Shown: piece after piece, positions 39,987 to 47,735 of the stretch
How positions within the stretch are numbered: position 1 is the stretch's first letter
Layout: each line of letters begins with the position of its first letter
Source of the DNA: Actinotalea solisilvae
GTDB taxonomy: Bacteria; Actinomycetota; Actinomycetes; Actinomycetales; Cellulomonadaceae
Direction: 5' to 3'
DNA: 64,000 bases
Assembly (NCBI RefSeq): GCF_016464425.1
Contig: NZ_JADDKQ010000002.1
Span: 124,001 to 188,000, forward strand
Made by a program: the position numbers and the translations under genes
The notes under the pieces: generated by a model
What the model was told of the DNA's origin: nothing
Seen by the model: the letters and a program-made list of their open reading frames with translations, nothing else
The model's database searches: none

Positions 39987-40952
39987 ATGGCTGACACGCC
40001 CGTGCGGCTCCTGCGCCTCCTCGCGCTCCTGCCGACGCGCCCCTCCTGGTCGGGCAGCGAGCTCGCGGACCGGACGGGGGTGACCACCCGGACCGTCCGG
40101 CACGACGTCGACCGGCTGCGCGAGCTCGGCTACGAGGTCGTGGCCCGGCCCGGCGCGGGCGGGGGGTACCGCCTCGCGGCGGGCGCCGCGCTGCCGCCCC
40201 TCCTGCTCGACGACGACGAGGCCGTCGCCGTCGCGGCCGGCCTCGCGACCGCCGCCTCGGGCACGGTCACCGGCATCGAGGAGACGTCCCTGCGCGCGCT
40301 GGCCAAGCTCGAGCAGACGATGCCCTCGCGCCTGCGGCACCGCGTCGACGCCCTGCGCAGCGCGACCCTGAGCGCGCCCGCCGGCGGTCCCACCGTCGAC
40401 CCCGAGGTGCTCACCACGCTGGCCCAGGCGTGCGCGCGCTACGAGCGGGTGCGCTTCGACTACCGCGCGCACGACGGCGGCGCGAGCACGCGCGACGTCG
40501 AGCCCCACCGCCTCGTGCACACCGGCAGACGGTGGTACCTGCTCGCGTGGGACGTCACCGCCGCGGACTGGCGCACGTTCCGCGCGGACCGGCTCGCGCC
40601 GCGCGTGCCGACCGGGCCGAGGTTCGCGCCGCGCGACCCGCCCGACGGCGACGCGCTGCGGCACGTGCTGCGGGGCGTCGGCTCGCGCGCCTGGCCGCAC
40701 CCGGCGCGCGTGCGCATCGCCGCGTCGGCGGACGCCGTCGCCGAGCGGATCTCGCGCGTCGGGGGCGTGCTGACGCCGGTCGACGCCGCGACGTGCGTGC
40801 TCGAGACGGGCGGCCCGTCGCTGCCGGAGCTCGCCGGCTACCTCGCGAGCCTCGAGGTGCCGTTCGAGGTGCTCGAGCCCGATGCGCTGCGCGACGCGCT
40901 GCGTTCGATGGCCGCACGGTGCGCGGCCGCCGCCGACGCCGCGGGGAGCTGA
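39987..40952 (+). CDS. WYL-domain regulator (YafY/DeoR-like HTH)
   Basis: A 321-residue regulator: N-terminal HTH_11 winged helix (VRLLRLLALLPTRPSWSGSE then TGVTTRTVRHDVDRLRELGY, about 6-55, and PGAGGGYRLAAG wing), a middle region, a WYL domain (about 150-225; YERVRFDYRAHDGG and GRRWYLLAWDVTAADWRTFR), and a C-terminal extension (WCX). WYL domains sense nucleic-acid or small-molecule ligands in some proteins, but the ligand here is unknown. The palindrome at 39946-39964 is its probable binding site, controlling itself and the divergent VOC gene. Confidence 0.88.
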   Translation: MADTPVRLLRLLALLPTRPSWSGSELADRTGVTTRTVRHDVDRLRELGYEVVARPGAGGGYRLAAGAALPPLLLDDDEAVAVAAGLATAASGTVTGIEETSLRALAKLEQTMPSRLRHRVDALRSATLSAPAGGPTVDPEVLTTLAQACARYERVRFDYRAHDGGASTRDVEPHRLVHTGRRWYLLAWDVTAADWRTFRADRLAPRVPTGPRFAPRDPPDGDALRHVLRGVGSRAWPHPARVRIAASADAVAERISRVGGVLTPVDAATCVLETGGPSLPELAGYLASLEVPFEVLEPDALRDALRSMAARCAAAADAAGS

Positions 40953-41047
40953 TCCGCGCCCTTCACCGCCGACGCGCGGCGTGCCACGCTGGCGCGAGCG
41001 CCGCGTGCCCCGCACCCGCCGTCGGCGCCCTGTCCCGGAGGTGGTCG

Positions 41048-41740
41048 ATGAGCTGGATCCGCGAGCCGAGCGACGACGAGCTGACCGAGGCCGCGGCCGC
41101 GGCCCGGGCGGCCGACGTGGCCCACCGCGGCTACGTGCCGAACTACAACCGCGTCTTCTCGCACCGTCCCGAGGTCTACGCGGCCTGGACCGCCCTGGCG
41201 GGCGCGATCAAGAACGGCATGGGGGTGCGCCGCTACGAGCTCGCGACCCTCGGCGCCGCCCTGCGCCTGCGCTCGAGCTACTGCGCGCTCGCGCACGGCC
41301 AGGTGCTCGCCGACCAGGTCCTCGACGCCGGCGTCGTGCGCGACGTCGCCCGCGGCGTGCCGGACGGACTGTCCGACGTCGACCGCGCGGTGGTGCGCCT
41401 CGCGGACCGGGTCGCGGCGGGGGCCGCGGACATGAGCCCGGACGACCTGACCGAGCTCCGCGAGCTCGGGCTGGACGACGCCGAGATCCTCGACGTCGTC
41501 CTCGCCGCCGCGGCGCGCTGCTTCTTCAGCACGGTGCTCGACGCCGTCGGCGTCGAGCCCGACGCCGCGTACGCGCGGCTCGAGCCGGGGCGGCGCGCCC
41601 CCCCCCCCCCCCGGGGGCCCCCCCCCCCCCCCGGGCCCAAGGGCGCGGGCGCCGCGAAGGCCGCCCCCGCACCGTGCCGGGCCCTGTCCGCCCGGCACGG
41701 TGCTGGTCGAGCTGCCGGTCCGGCGCTCGTCAGGAGCTGA
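41048..41740 (+). CDS. Carboxymuconolactone decarboxylase/AhpD-like peroxidase-related protein, garbled 3' end
   Basis: The first about 180 residues are an AhpD-like CMD protein: VPNYNRVFSHRPEVYAAWTAL, and the SYCALAHGQVLADQVLD segment, whose Cys-x3-His matches the peroxidase-related subgroup (here one cysteine, not a CxxC pair). GGAGG lies before ATG 41048. From residue 184 the frame enters two runs of 15 C, encodes poly-proline, and reads straight through a strong terminator hairpin to a stop at 41740. This strongly suggests sequence error or lost bases; the true stop should lie before about 41669. Confidence 0.8.
   Translation: MSWIREPSDDELTEAAAAARAADVAHRGYVPNYNRVFSHRPEVYAAWTALAGAIKNGMGVRRYELATLGAALRLRSSYCALAHGQVLADQVLDAGVVRDVARGVPDGLSDVDRAVVRLADRVAAGAADMSPDDLTELRELGLDDAEILDVVLAAAARCFFSTVLDAVGVEPDAAYARLEPGRRAPPPPRGPPPPPGPKGAGAAKAAPAPCRALSARHGAGRAAGPALVRS
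41598..41632. other. Homopolymer seam (C15-G5-C15)
   Basis: Fifteen C (41598-41612), five G, fifteen C (41618-41632). Like the tract near 869-939 it sits at a gene end and disrupts a protein; both contain runs of exactly 15 C. Likely a gap-filling artefact. Confidence 0.6.
41669..41703. terminator. Bidirectional terminator hairpin
   Basis: GCACCGTGCCGGGC (41669-41682) and GCCCGGCACGGTGC (41690-41703) form a perfect 14-bp stem with a 7-base loop between the convergent CMD and ABC permease genes. Confidence 0.78.
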
Positions 41741-42629
41741 CGTCCGCCGTCGTGAAGCGGCTCCACGCGAGCGAGCCGAAGACGGCGACCCACGCGGCCT
41801 GCACCGCGAGGCCCGTACCGAGCACCCCCCAGTCGACCTCGACGCGCAGGAACTCCGCGAAGTCGAGCCAGTGGTGGGTGAGCAGGCCCGGGTGGATCGC
41901 CGCGAGCTGCGGCAGCGTGTCGAGCACGGCCGAGACGATCGCGACGACGACGGTCGCCGCCATGGCGCCGACGGGCACCTCGGTGAGCGTCGACAGGAAC
42001 AGGCCGACGGCGACGAGGCCCGTGAGCGAGAGCGCGACGTACACCGCGACGCCCGCGATCCGCAGGATGCCGTCCGACAGCGGCACCGTGGTCCCCGACA
42101 GCAGCGTGACCTCGGTCAGCCCGAAGAACGCCGCCCCGACCACCAGCGCGACCACCGCGATCGCCATGACCGCCGACCCCACGAAGAGGAGCGTGGCCAG
42201 CGCCTTGGCGGCGAGCAGGCGGCCGCGCGAGACGGGCACCGCGAGCAGGTAGCGCAGCGTCCCGGCCTGCGCCTCGCCCGCGATCGCGTCCCCCGAGGCG
42301 ATCCCCGTGGTCAGCGGCAGCAGGAACGGCAGGCACATGAACAGGGCGGCGACGACGAGGAAGAGGCCGTTGCCCGTGACCCGGCTGACGAAGCCCGGGC
42401 CCTGGCCGCCGAGGGCCGAGTCCTGCGTGACGAAGAGGACCGTGCCGAGCAGCAGCGGCACGAGCGAGAGCCCGACCAGCAGCGCGAGGTTGCGGCGCCG
42501 GCCGAAGACGAGGCGCAGCTCGCTGCGCAGCAGCCGGCCCCAGGCGCCGCGCACCCGCACGGGCCCGGGAGCCGCGGCGACCGCGGGCCGTGCGGCGGCG
42601 CCGAGCGCCGGGGCGTCAGCGAGCGACAT
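41730..42629 (-). CDS. ABC-2 type transporter permease
   Basis: A 299-residue membrane protein with about six segments, of the ABC-2 (DUF/NatB-like) permease type. Visible: LLRSELRLVFGRRRNLALLV (about 34-53) before the first segment, GTLRYLLAVPVSRGRLLAAK in the cytoplasmic loop, typical of the family, and WLDFAEFLRVEVDWG near the end. It is the third gene of an operon after the LolA-like protein and the ATPase, and overlaps the ATPase stop by 14 bases. It would form the membrane part of an exporter. Confidence 0.87.
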   Translation of the reverse strand: MSLADAPALGAAARPAVAAAPGPVRVRGAWGRLLRSELRLVFGRRRNLALLVGLSLVPLLLGTVLFVTQDSALGGQGPGFVSRVTGNGLFLVVAALFMCLPFLLPLTTGIASGDAIAGEAQAGTLRYLLAVPVSRGRLLAAKALATLLFVGSAVMAIAVVALVVGAAFFGLTEVTLLSGTTVPLSDGILRIAGVAVYVALSLTGLVAVGLFLSTLTEVPVGAMAATVVVAIVSAVLDTLPQLAAIHPGLLTHHWLDFAEFLRVEVDWGVLGTGLAVQAAWVAVFGSLAWSRFTTADVSS

Positions 42630-43674
42630 CGAAGCCCTCCCCCGTGAGCGTGACGAACAGCTGCTCGAGGCTCGGCCGGCGCACCTCGAGGCCGGCGAGC
42701 GCGACGCCCGCCCCCACGAGCGCGGCCGCCACGGCCTCGGGTGGCGCCCCGAGCGCGGCCTCGAGCACCGCACCCCCGGCCACCGCGCCGTCGCGCGTGA
42801 CGTCGGTCATGCCGAGGCCCGCGAGCACCGCCACCGCGCGCTCGGCGTCGCCGGCCGTCGTCGTGACGACGACGCGGGCGGGCCGCGCGTCCGTGAGCGC
42901 GCTGCGCTCGCCCTGCGCCAGCAGGCGGCCGCGGCTCATGATCCCGATGTGCGAGCACACCTGCTCGATCTCGGTGAGGAGGTGGGACGAGACGAGGACC
43001 GTCGTGCCCGCGTCGGCGAGCTCGCGCACGAGGTGGCGCACCTCCCGCGTGCCCTGCGGGTCGAGGCCGTTGGTCGGCTCGTCGAGCACGAGCAGGTCGC
43101 GCGGCCGCAGGAGCGCGGCGGCGAGCCCGAGCCGCTGCTTCATGCCGAGCGAGTACTGGCGGTACGGCTTGCGCGCCGCCGCGGCGAGGCCGACGCGCTC
43201 GAGCGCCTCGCCCGTGCGGCGCCGCGTCGTGCGTGGGTCGGCGGTGGCGTCGACGGCGTCGAGGCGGGCGAGGTTCGCGGCGCCGCTGAGGTACGGCTGG
43301 AACGCAGGCCCCTCGACGAGGACGCCGACGCGCGGGAGGACCCGGCCGCCGCCCCCGGGCATCGGCTCGCCGAGCAGCCAGGCGGCGCCGTCGGTGGGCC
43401 GGACGAGGCCGAGCAGCATGCGGATGGTCGTCGTCTTGCCCGAGCCGTTGGGCCCGAGGAAGCCGTAGACCGAGCCCCGCGGCACCTCGAGGGCGATCCC
43501 GTCGACGGCGACCTGGCCCGAGCGGAACCGCTTGGTCAGGCCCGACGTGCGCACGGCGAGGTCCACGTCGGTCAGCATGCCCGACGCGGGCCGCGACGCG
43601 GCCGAGGCCCGGGCGCCGACGACGTCGGCGTCCGGGCCCTGAGGGCCCTGGGGCCCCTGCAGGACCGTGGCCAT
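42616..43674 (-). CDS. ABC transporter ATP-binding protein
   Basis: A 352-residue ATPase. Walker A FLGPNGSGKTTTIRMLLGL (about 72-90), Q-loop region LVEGPAFQPYLSG, signature QYSLGMKQRLGLAAALL, Walker B LLVLDEPTNGLDPQG and SSHLLTEIEQVCSHIG are intact. The signature LGMKQR and the C-terminal domain fit the DrrA/CcmA-like exporters. An N-terminal extension with a QGPQGPQGP collagen-like run precedes the domain. It starts directly on the stop of the LolA-like gene (TGATG) and is followed by the permease. Confidence 0.9.
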   Translation of the reverse strand: MATVLQGPQGPQGPDADVVGARASAASRPASGMLTDVDLAVRTSGLTKRFRSGQVAVDGIALEVPRGSVYGFLGPNGSGKTTTIRMLLGLVRPTDGAAWLLGEPMPGGGGRVLPRVGVLVEGPAFQPYLSGAANLARLDAVDATADPRTTRRRTGEALERVGLAAAARKPYRQYSLGMKQRLGLAAALLRPRDLLVLDEPTNGLDPQGTREVRHLVRELADAGTTVLVSSHLLTEIEQVCSHIGIMSRGRLLAQGERSALTDARPARVVVTTTAGDAERAVAVLAGLGMTDVTRDGAVAGGAVLEAALGAPPEAVAAALVGAGVALAGLEVRRPSLEQLFVTLTGEGFDVAR

Positions 43675-44942
43675 CAGGCCAGGTCGCGCAGCGTGTCGGC
43701 GGGCACCGCGCCCACGAGCACGCGGCCGTCGGTGGTCACGAGCACGCTGAGCAGCGTCGAGGAGAGCAGCCGGCCCTCGGGCACGTCGGTCGTGAGCTGG
43801 TCGTACAGGGCCGTCGGGTCGAGGTCCATGCCACCCTCGCCGTCCGTGCCCTGGAACTCGCCCAGGAGCTCCTGCGCCTCGGGCGAGCCGATGGTGCGCT
43901 CGCCGTCGGGCACGGTCGCCAGGGCCGCGGGGTCGCCCGCCACGAGGGCCGCCACGTCGACGCCCGCGAGCTCGACGACGCGGTCCCAGCCGGTCCCGGT
44001 CACGGTGACGTCGGGGTGCGTGAGCGCGGCCTCGGGGTCGGCGGCGTCGAGGGCCGCGGCGTCGGGCGTCTCCGGCAGCGGCACGACGACGTCGCGCTGG
44101 CTCGCGCCGGCGGGCGGCGAGAACTCGAGGACGGCGTCGTCGGGGGCCGCGAAGGCGACGTCGGCGAAGCCGACCTCGAGCGCGGGCGCCGCGTCGTCCT
44201 GCGTGCTCCACACCTGGACGCGCAGGGGCGAGGACGTCTCGGCGTCGACGGCCACGACGACGCGGGCGACGAGCGTGCCCGTGCTGCGCGGGGTCACCAC
44301 GAGCTGGTAGGCGCCACGCCCGGCGACGGTGGTCTCGGCGTCGACCGAGACCGTGGAGAACTCCTCGGCGCGGTCGAGCACCTGGGCGGCGGCCTCCTCG
44401 GGCGTGGGCAGGTCGCCCGCGACCTCGGGCGGCGTGCCCTGCTCGAGCTGCTCCTCGAGCGCGGCGTACCGCGCGGCGTCCGCGTCGCTCAGCGCGTAGT
44501 GGACGACCTCGTCGTCCTCGCTCGAGTACGTCCACGCCTCGGCGCCGTCGCGCACGACCGAGTACTCGGAGGTGGCGCCGAGCAGCGCGACGCGCGAGCG
44601 GTCCTCGCCGTCGCTCCACACGCGGAGGGTGGAGCTGCCGCCGAGCAGCGCGATCGGGTCGGCGCCGCCCGCCTCGGCGAACGGGATCTCGGGCAGGCCC
44701 AGGCGCGCCGTGTACACGACCGTGCCCGTGAGCGCCTGCGGCTCGGCCTGCGCGACGGCGGCCAGCAGCTGCTCGGCGGTGAGGTCCGGCAGGCCCTCGC
44801 CGCCCGCGGACGCGACGAGCGTCGGGCCGGCGAACGCCGCGGCAACGGCCGCGCCGACGGCGACGGGGACGGCCCACCGGCGGCGTGCGCTGCGGGTGGG
44901 CCCCGGGGTGGGGGCTGACGGGGTGGCGGTCTGCTCGCTCAT
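43674..44942 (-). CDS. LolA-like/DUF2092 envelope protein
   Basis: A 422-residue exported protein: basic N-terminus, one hydrophobic segment (WAVPVAVGAAVAAAFAGPTLV, about 23-43), no lipobox cysteine, then a domain resembling the LolA/LolB-like fold (TGTVVYTARLGLPEIP, STLRVWSDGEDRSRVALLG, DGAEAWTYSSEDDEVVHYAL). It is the first gene of an operon with an ABC exporter, and divergent from a two-component system. Similar actinobacterial loci suggest it hands a lipid or lipoprotein across the envelope for the transporter, which is inference. Confidence 0.82.
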   Translation of the reverse strand: MSEQTATPSAPTPGPTRSARRRWAVPVAVGAAVAAAFAGPTLVASAGGEGLPDLTAEQLLAAVAQAEPQALTGTVVYTARLGLPEIPFAEAGGADPIALLGGSSTLRVWSDGEDRSRVALLGATSEYSVVRDGAEAWTYSSEDDEVVHYALSDADAARYAALEEQLEQGTPPEVAGDLPTPEEAAAQVLDRAEEFSTVSVDAETTVAGRGAYQLVVTPRSTGTLVARVVVAVDAETSSPLRVQVWSTQDDAAPALEVGFADVAFAAPDDAVLEFSPPAGASQRDVVVPLPETPDAAALDAADPEAALTHPDVTVTGTGWDRVVELAGVDVAALVAGDPAALATVPDGERTIGSPEAQELLGEFQGTDGEGGMDLDPTALYDQLTTDVPEGRLLSSTLLSVLVTTDGRVLVGAVPADTLRDLA

Positions 44943-45024
44943 GGGACCACTGTGCGCCGGGGCGCCTGAGAGCACGCTGAGAGCTGCCGGCGCCCGGCGC
45001 CCCGCCCGCCACGCGCGGCGGTGG

Positions 45025-45030
45025 CATGCT
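45025..45030 (+). promoter_or_regulatory. -10 element, leaderless geometry
   Basis: CATGCT, six bases before the GTG at 45037. Confidence 0.45.
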
Positions 45031-45036
45031 GCTCGC

Positions 45037-45690
45037 GTGCGCGTGCTGGTGGTCGACGACGAGCGGGGCCTGACCCGCGCGCTGCGGCGCGGCCTGGAGG
45101 CGGAGGGCTTCGCCGTCGACGTCGCCCACGACGGCGCGACGGGGCTCGAGCTCGCGACCGACACCGACTACGACGCGATCGTCCTCGACGTCATGCTCCC
45201 CCGCGGCAACGGCTACGACGTCGTCACCGCGCTGCGCGCGCGCGACGTGTGGACGCCCGTGCTCATGCTCAGCGCGAAGGACGGCGAGCACGACGTGGCG
45301 GACGGGCTCGACGTCGGCGCCGACGACTACCTCACGAAGCCCTTCTCGTTCGTGGTGCTCGTCGCGCGCCTGCGCGCGCTCGTCCGGCGCCCGGCCGGCG
45401 CGCGCCCCGCGGTACTCGTCGCGGGCGACCTCGAGCTCGACCCGTCCGCCCGCACGGTGACGCGCGGGGGTGCGCCCGTGGACCTCACGACGCGTGAGCT
45501 CGCGCTGCTCGAGTACCTCATGCGCCACGCGGGCCGGGTCGTCGGCAAGGTCGAGCTGCGCGACCACGTCTGGGACGGCACGGGCGAGGACCTCAACGTG
45601 GTCGAGGTCTACGTGGGCTACCTGCGGCGCAAGCTCGGCCGCGACGCGGTGACGACCGTCCGCGGCGCGGGCTACCGCATCGCCGGATGA
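45037..45690 (+). CDS. OmpR-family response regulator
   Basis: A 217-residue response regulator: receiver domain (1-115) with acidic pair VVDDE, phospho-acceptor Asp51 in IVLDVMLP, and YLTKPF lysine; DNA-binding winged helix (about 125-215) with LTTRELALLEYLMRHAGRVV and VEVYVGYLRRKLG. Its kinase follows after seven bases. The divergent LolA-like/ABC operon, 94 bases away, is an obvious candidate target. GTG 45037 was chosen over the longer frame from 44572 because the receiver begins directly there and a -10 hexamer precedes it. Confidence 0.92.
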   Translation: MRVLVVDDERGLTRALRRGLEAEGFAVDVAHDGATGLELATDTDYDAIVLDVMLPRGNGYDVVTALRARDVWTPVLMLSAKDGEHDVADGLDVGADDYLTKPFSFVVLVARLRALVRRPAGARPAVLVAGDLELDPSARTVTRGGAPVDLTTRELALLEYLMRHAGRVVGKVELRDHVWDGTGEDLNVVEVYVGYLRRKLGRDAVTTVRGAGYRIAG

Positions 45691-45697
45691 GCGCCGC

Positions 45698-47161
45698 GTG
45701 AGCACCGCGGACGCGCGCGCCGGCGGGCCGGCGGCGCCCCGGCGCCGCCGACGGCTCTCGGTCCGCGCCCGGCTGACGCTGCTGACGTCGGGGCTGCTGT
45801 GCGTCACGCTCGCGGTCGGCGCCGTCGCCCTGACGACCGTCCTGTCGCGCAGCCGCGTCGCCCAGCTCGACGAGGCGGTGCGGGCGGGCGTGGCGACCGT
45901 CGCCCTGCTCGTCGCGGACGACCGCGTCCCGCCCGCGCTCCCCGTCGCCGAGGCCGGGCAGATCGCGCAGGTCCTCGACGCCTCGGGCCGCGTGCTCGCC
46001 TCCTCGGCGACGGCGAGCCGCACCCTGCCCGTGCTCCCCGTGGCCGAGGTGGACCGGCTCCTCGCCGCGGCGTCGTCCGGGGGCACCGGGGCCACCGACG
46101 GCACCGACGTGCACGTCGCGACGACCGACGCGAGCGCCTACGACGACGCCGCGCGCGTCGCCGTCGTGCCCGCGACGCTCGACGGCGCGCCCGTGCGCCT
46201 CGTCGTCACCGTGCCGCTCACGGAGGTGCAGGGGCTGCTCCGGGCCCTCGCCGTCGCGCTCGGCGGCGTGGTGCCGCTGCTCACCGCGCTGCTCGGCGCG
46301 GTCGTGTGGGTCGTGCTGGGGCGCGTGCTCGCGCCCGTCGAGGCGCTGCGTCGCGCGGCCGAGCAGGTCGCGCGCACGGGCGGCCCCGGCTCGCTCCCGG
46401 TGGTCCGCGCCGACGACGAGATAGGTGCGCTCGCGCGCACGCTCAACGAGATGCTCGACCGGCTCGAGGGCGCGGCGGCGCGGCAGCGCGCGTTCGTCGC
46501 CGACGCCGCCCACGAGCTGCGGTCGCCGCTCGCCGCGCTGCGGGCCGCGACCGACGTCGCGCGCGCGCACCCCGACGCGTACCCGCCGGACGAGCTCGCC
46601 GACGAGCTCGGCGCCGAGGTGCTGCGCATGCAGCACCTCGTCGACGACCTCCTGCTCCTCGCCCGCGTGGGCTCCGTGCCGGCCCGCCTCAGCGACGTCG
46701 ACCTCACGCACGCGGTGGGCGAGGCGCTCGCGGTCGCGCGCGCCGCGGCGGAGGCGGCAGGCCGGCGCGTCGAGGTCACGGTGGACGTGCCGCCCGCGGG
46801 CGCCGGCGCGGTCGGCGACCCCGCCGCGGTGACCCGCGTCGTGCGCAACCTGCTCGACAACGCGCTGCGGCACGCGGGTGCGCACGTGCGCGTCACGGTC
46901 CGGCCGGGGCGCGTCGTGGTCGACGACGACGGGCCGGGCGTCGCGCCCGAGGACCGCGAGCGCGTGTTCGAGCGGTTCGTGCGCCTCGGCGCCGCGCGCG
47001 AGCGCGACTCGGGCGGCAGCGGCCTCGGGCTCGCGATCGCGCGCGAGGTCGCGCGGGAGAACGGCGGTGACGTCACGCTCGCCGAGGCCCCGGGCGGCGG
47101 CCTGCGCGCCGAGCTGACCCTGCCCGCGGCCGGGGCGGCGAGCCCGCCGGGGCACGGCTGA
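45698..47161 (+). CDS. Sensor histidine kinase
   Basis: A 487-residue membrane kinase: basic N-terminus, first membrane segment (about 24-48), an extracytoplasmic sensor region (about 49-185), second segment (about 187-212), HAMP (RVLAPVEALRRAAEQVARTG), HisKA with phospho-accepting His272 in DAAHELRSPLAALRA, and the ATPase domain with NLLDNALRHA, VDDDGPGVAPEDRERVFERF and GGSGLGLAIAREVA. Its GTG lies seven bases after the regulator's stop. The signal is unknown; the neighbouring envelope genes suggest cell-surface stress. Confidence 0.92.
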   Translation: MSTADARAGGPAAPRRRRRLSVRARLTLLTSGLLCVTLAVGAVALTTVLSRSRVAQLDEAVRAGVATVALLVADDRVPPALPVAEAGQIAQVLDASGRVLASSATASRTLPVLPVAEVDRLLAAASSGGTGATDGTDVHVATTDASAYDDAARVAVVPATLDGAPVRLVVTVPLTEVQGLLRALAVALGGVVPLLTALLGAVVWVVLGRVLAPVEALRRAAEQVARTGGPGSLPVVRADDEIGALARTLNEMLDRLEGAAARQRAFVADAAHELRSPLAALRAATDVARAHPDAYPPDELADELGAEVLRMQHLVDDLLLLARVGSVPARLSDVDLTHAVGEALAVARAAAEAAGRRVEVTVDVPPAGAGAVGDPAAVTRVVRNLLDNALRHAGAHVRVTVRPGRVVVDDDGPGVAPEDRERVFERFVRLGAARERDSGGSGLGLAIAREVARENGGDVTLAEAPGGGLRAELTLPAAGAASPPGHG

Positions 47162-47211
47162 CCGACAGCCCGTCGACACCCTGCGGTGCGCGGTGCCAGG
47201 ATGCGCACACC

Positions 47212-47227
47212 CCGGCCGCGCGGCCGG
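47212..47227. other. Perfect palindrome after the kinase gene
   Basis: CCGGCCGCGCGGCCGG, a 16-base self-complementary sequence 51 bases after the kinase stop; possibly part of a terminator. Confidence 0.45.
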
Positions 47228-47257
47228 CGACCATCCCGCCGGCGCGGAACGAGGCCC

Positions 47258-47350
47258 ATGGACGTCACGGCGAGCCCGGACCCGCAGGACTCCGCCGTCG
47301 CCGCGAGCCGGCTCCCCGTCCCGGGTGGCGCGCGCGTCCGCGTCGCCTGA
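47258..47350 (+). CDS. Possible small protein (30 aa)
   Basis: ATG to TGA, 30 codons beginning MDVTASPDPQDSAVAASR; 29 of 30 sense codons end in G or C, as in real genes here. GAGG lies four bases before the ATG and CAGGAT (47199-47204) could be a -10 element about 50 bases upstream. It fills most of the gap between the kinase and DUF2945 genes. No family is recognised; it may be chance in such G+C-rich DNA. Confidence 0.35.
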   Translation: MDVTASPDPQDSAVAASRLPVPGGARVRVA

Positions 47351-47395
47351 CGCTGGGGCTGCGCGGCACGCGCGCCACGAGCAGGAGGAGGCGGG

Positions 47396-47605
47396 ATGGG
47401 CGACGACCTCACCACGGGTGACCACGTCACCTGGAAGAGTCACGGGCAGACGGTCGAGGGCACGGTCGAGGAGAAGATCACCCACGACACCCACGCCGCC
47501 GGGCGCACCGTCCGGGCGTCGTCGGACGAACCGCAGTACCGCGTCCGCAGCGACGCGAGCGGCAAGGACGCGGTCCACAAGCCCTCGGCGCTGCACGAGG
47601 ACTGA
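47396..47605 (+). CDS. DUF2945 (hypervirulence-associated TUDOR-like) protein
   Basis: A 69-residue protein of the DUF2945/HVA1 family: GDHVTWKSHGQTVEGTVEEK at residues 8-27, ITHDTHAAGRTVRAS, and the closing PQYRVRSDASGKDAVHKPSA (quoted in part: YRVRSDASGKDAVHKPSAL). The family adopts a small TUDOR-like barrel and is found in bacteria and fungi; no function is known in bacteria. A strong ribosome-binding site, AGGAGGAGG, lies five bases before ATG 47396, in contrast to the many leaderless genes around it. Confidence 0.88.
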   Translation: MGDDLTTGDHVTWKSHGQTVEGTVEEKITHDTHAAGRTVRASSDEPQYRVRSDASGKDAVHKPSALHED

Positions 47606-47609
47606 GTGG

Positions 47610-47735
47610 CTCGGCGCTCAGCCGCGCGGGCTGGGCTCGGCGCTCAGCCGCGCGGGCTGGGCTCGGCGCTCAGCCGCGCGGGCTGGGCTCGGCGCTCAGC
47701 CGCGCGGGCTGGGCTCGGCGCTCAGCCGCGCGGGC
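47610..47735. repeat. 26-bp tandem repeat, five copies, at a gene end
   Basis: Unit CTCGGCGCTCAGCCGCGCGG followed by GCTGGG, starting at 47610, 47636, 47662, 47688 and 47714 (the last about 22 bases). Copies are identical. The last copy contains the 3' end and stop of the minus-strand GH16-like gene (TCA at 47722-47724), and each unit repeats that stop context, so the array seems to have grown from the gene's end. Each unit also holds an imperfect AGCCGCGCGGGCT palindrome. Confidence 0.9.

Noticed and set aside
47610..47735. CRISPR array
   Set aside because: Copies are directly adjacent with no unique spacers and no cas genes nearby.
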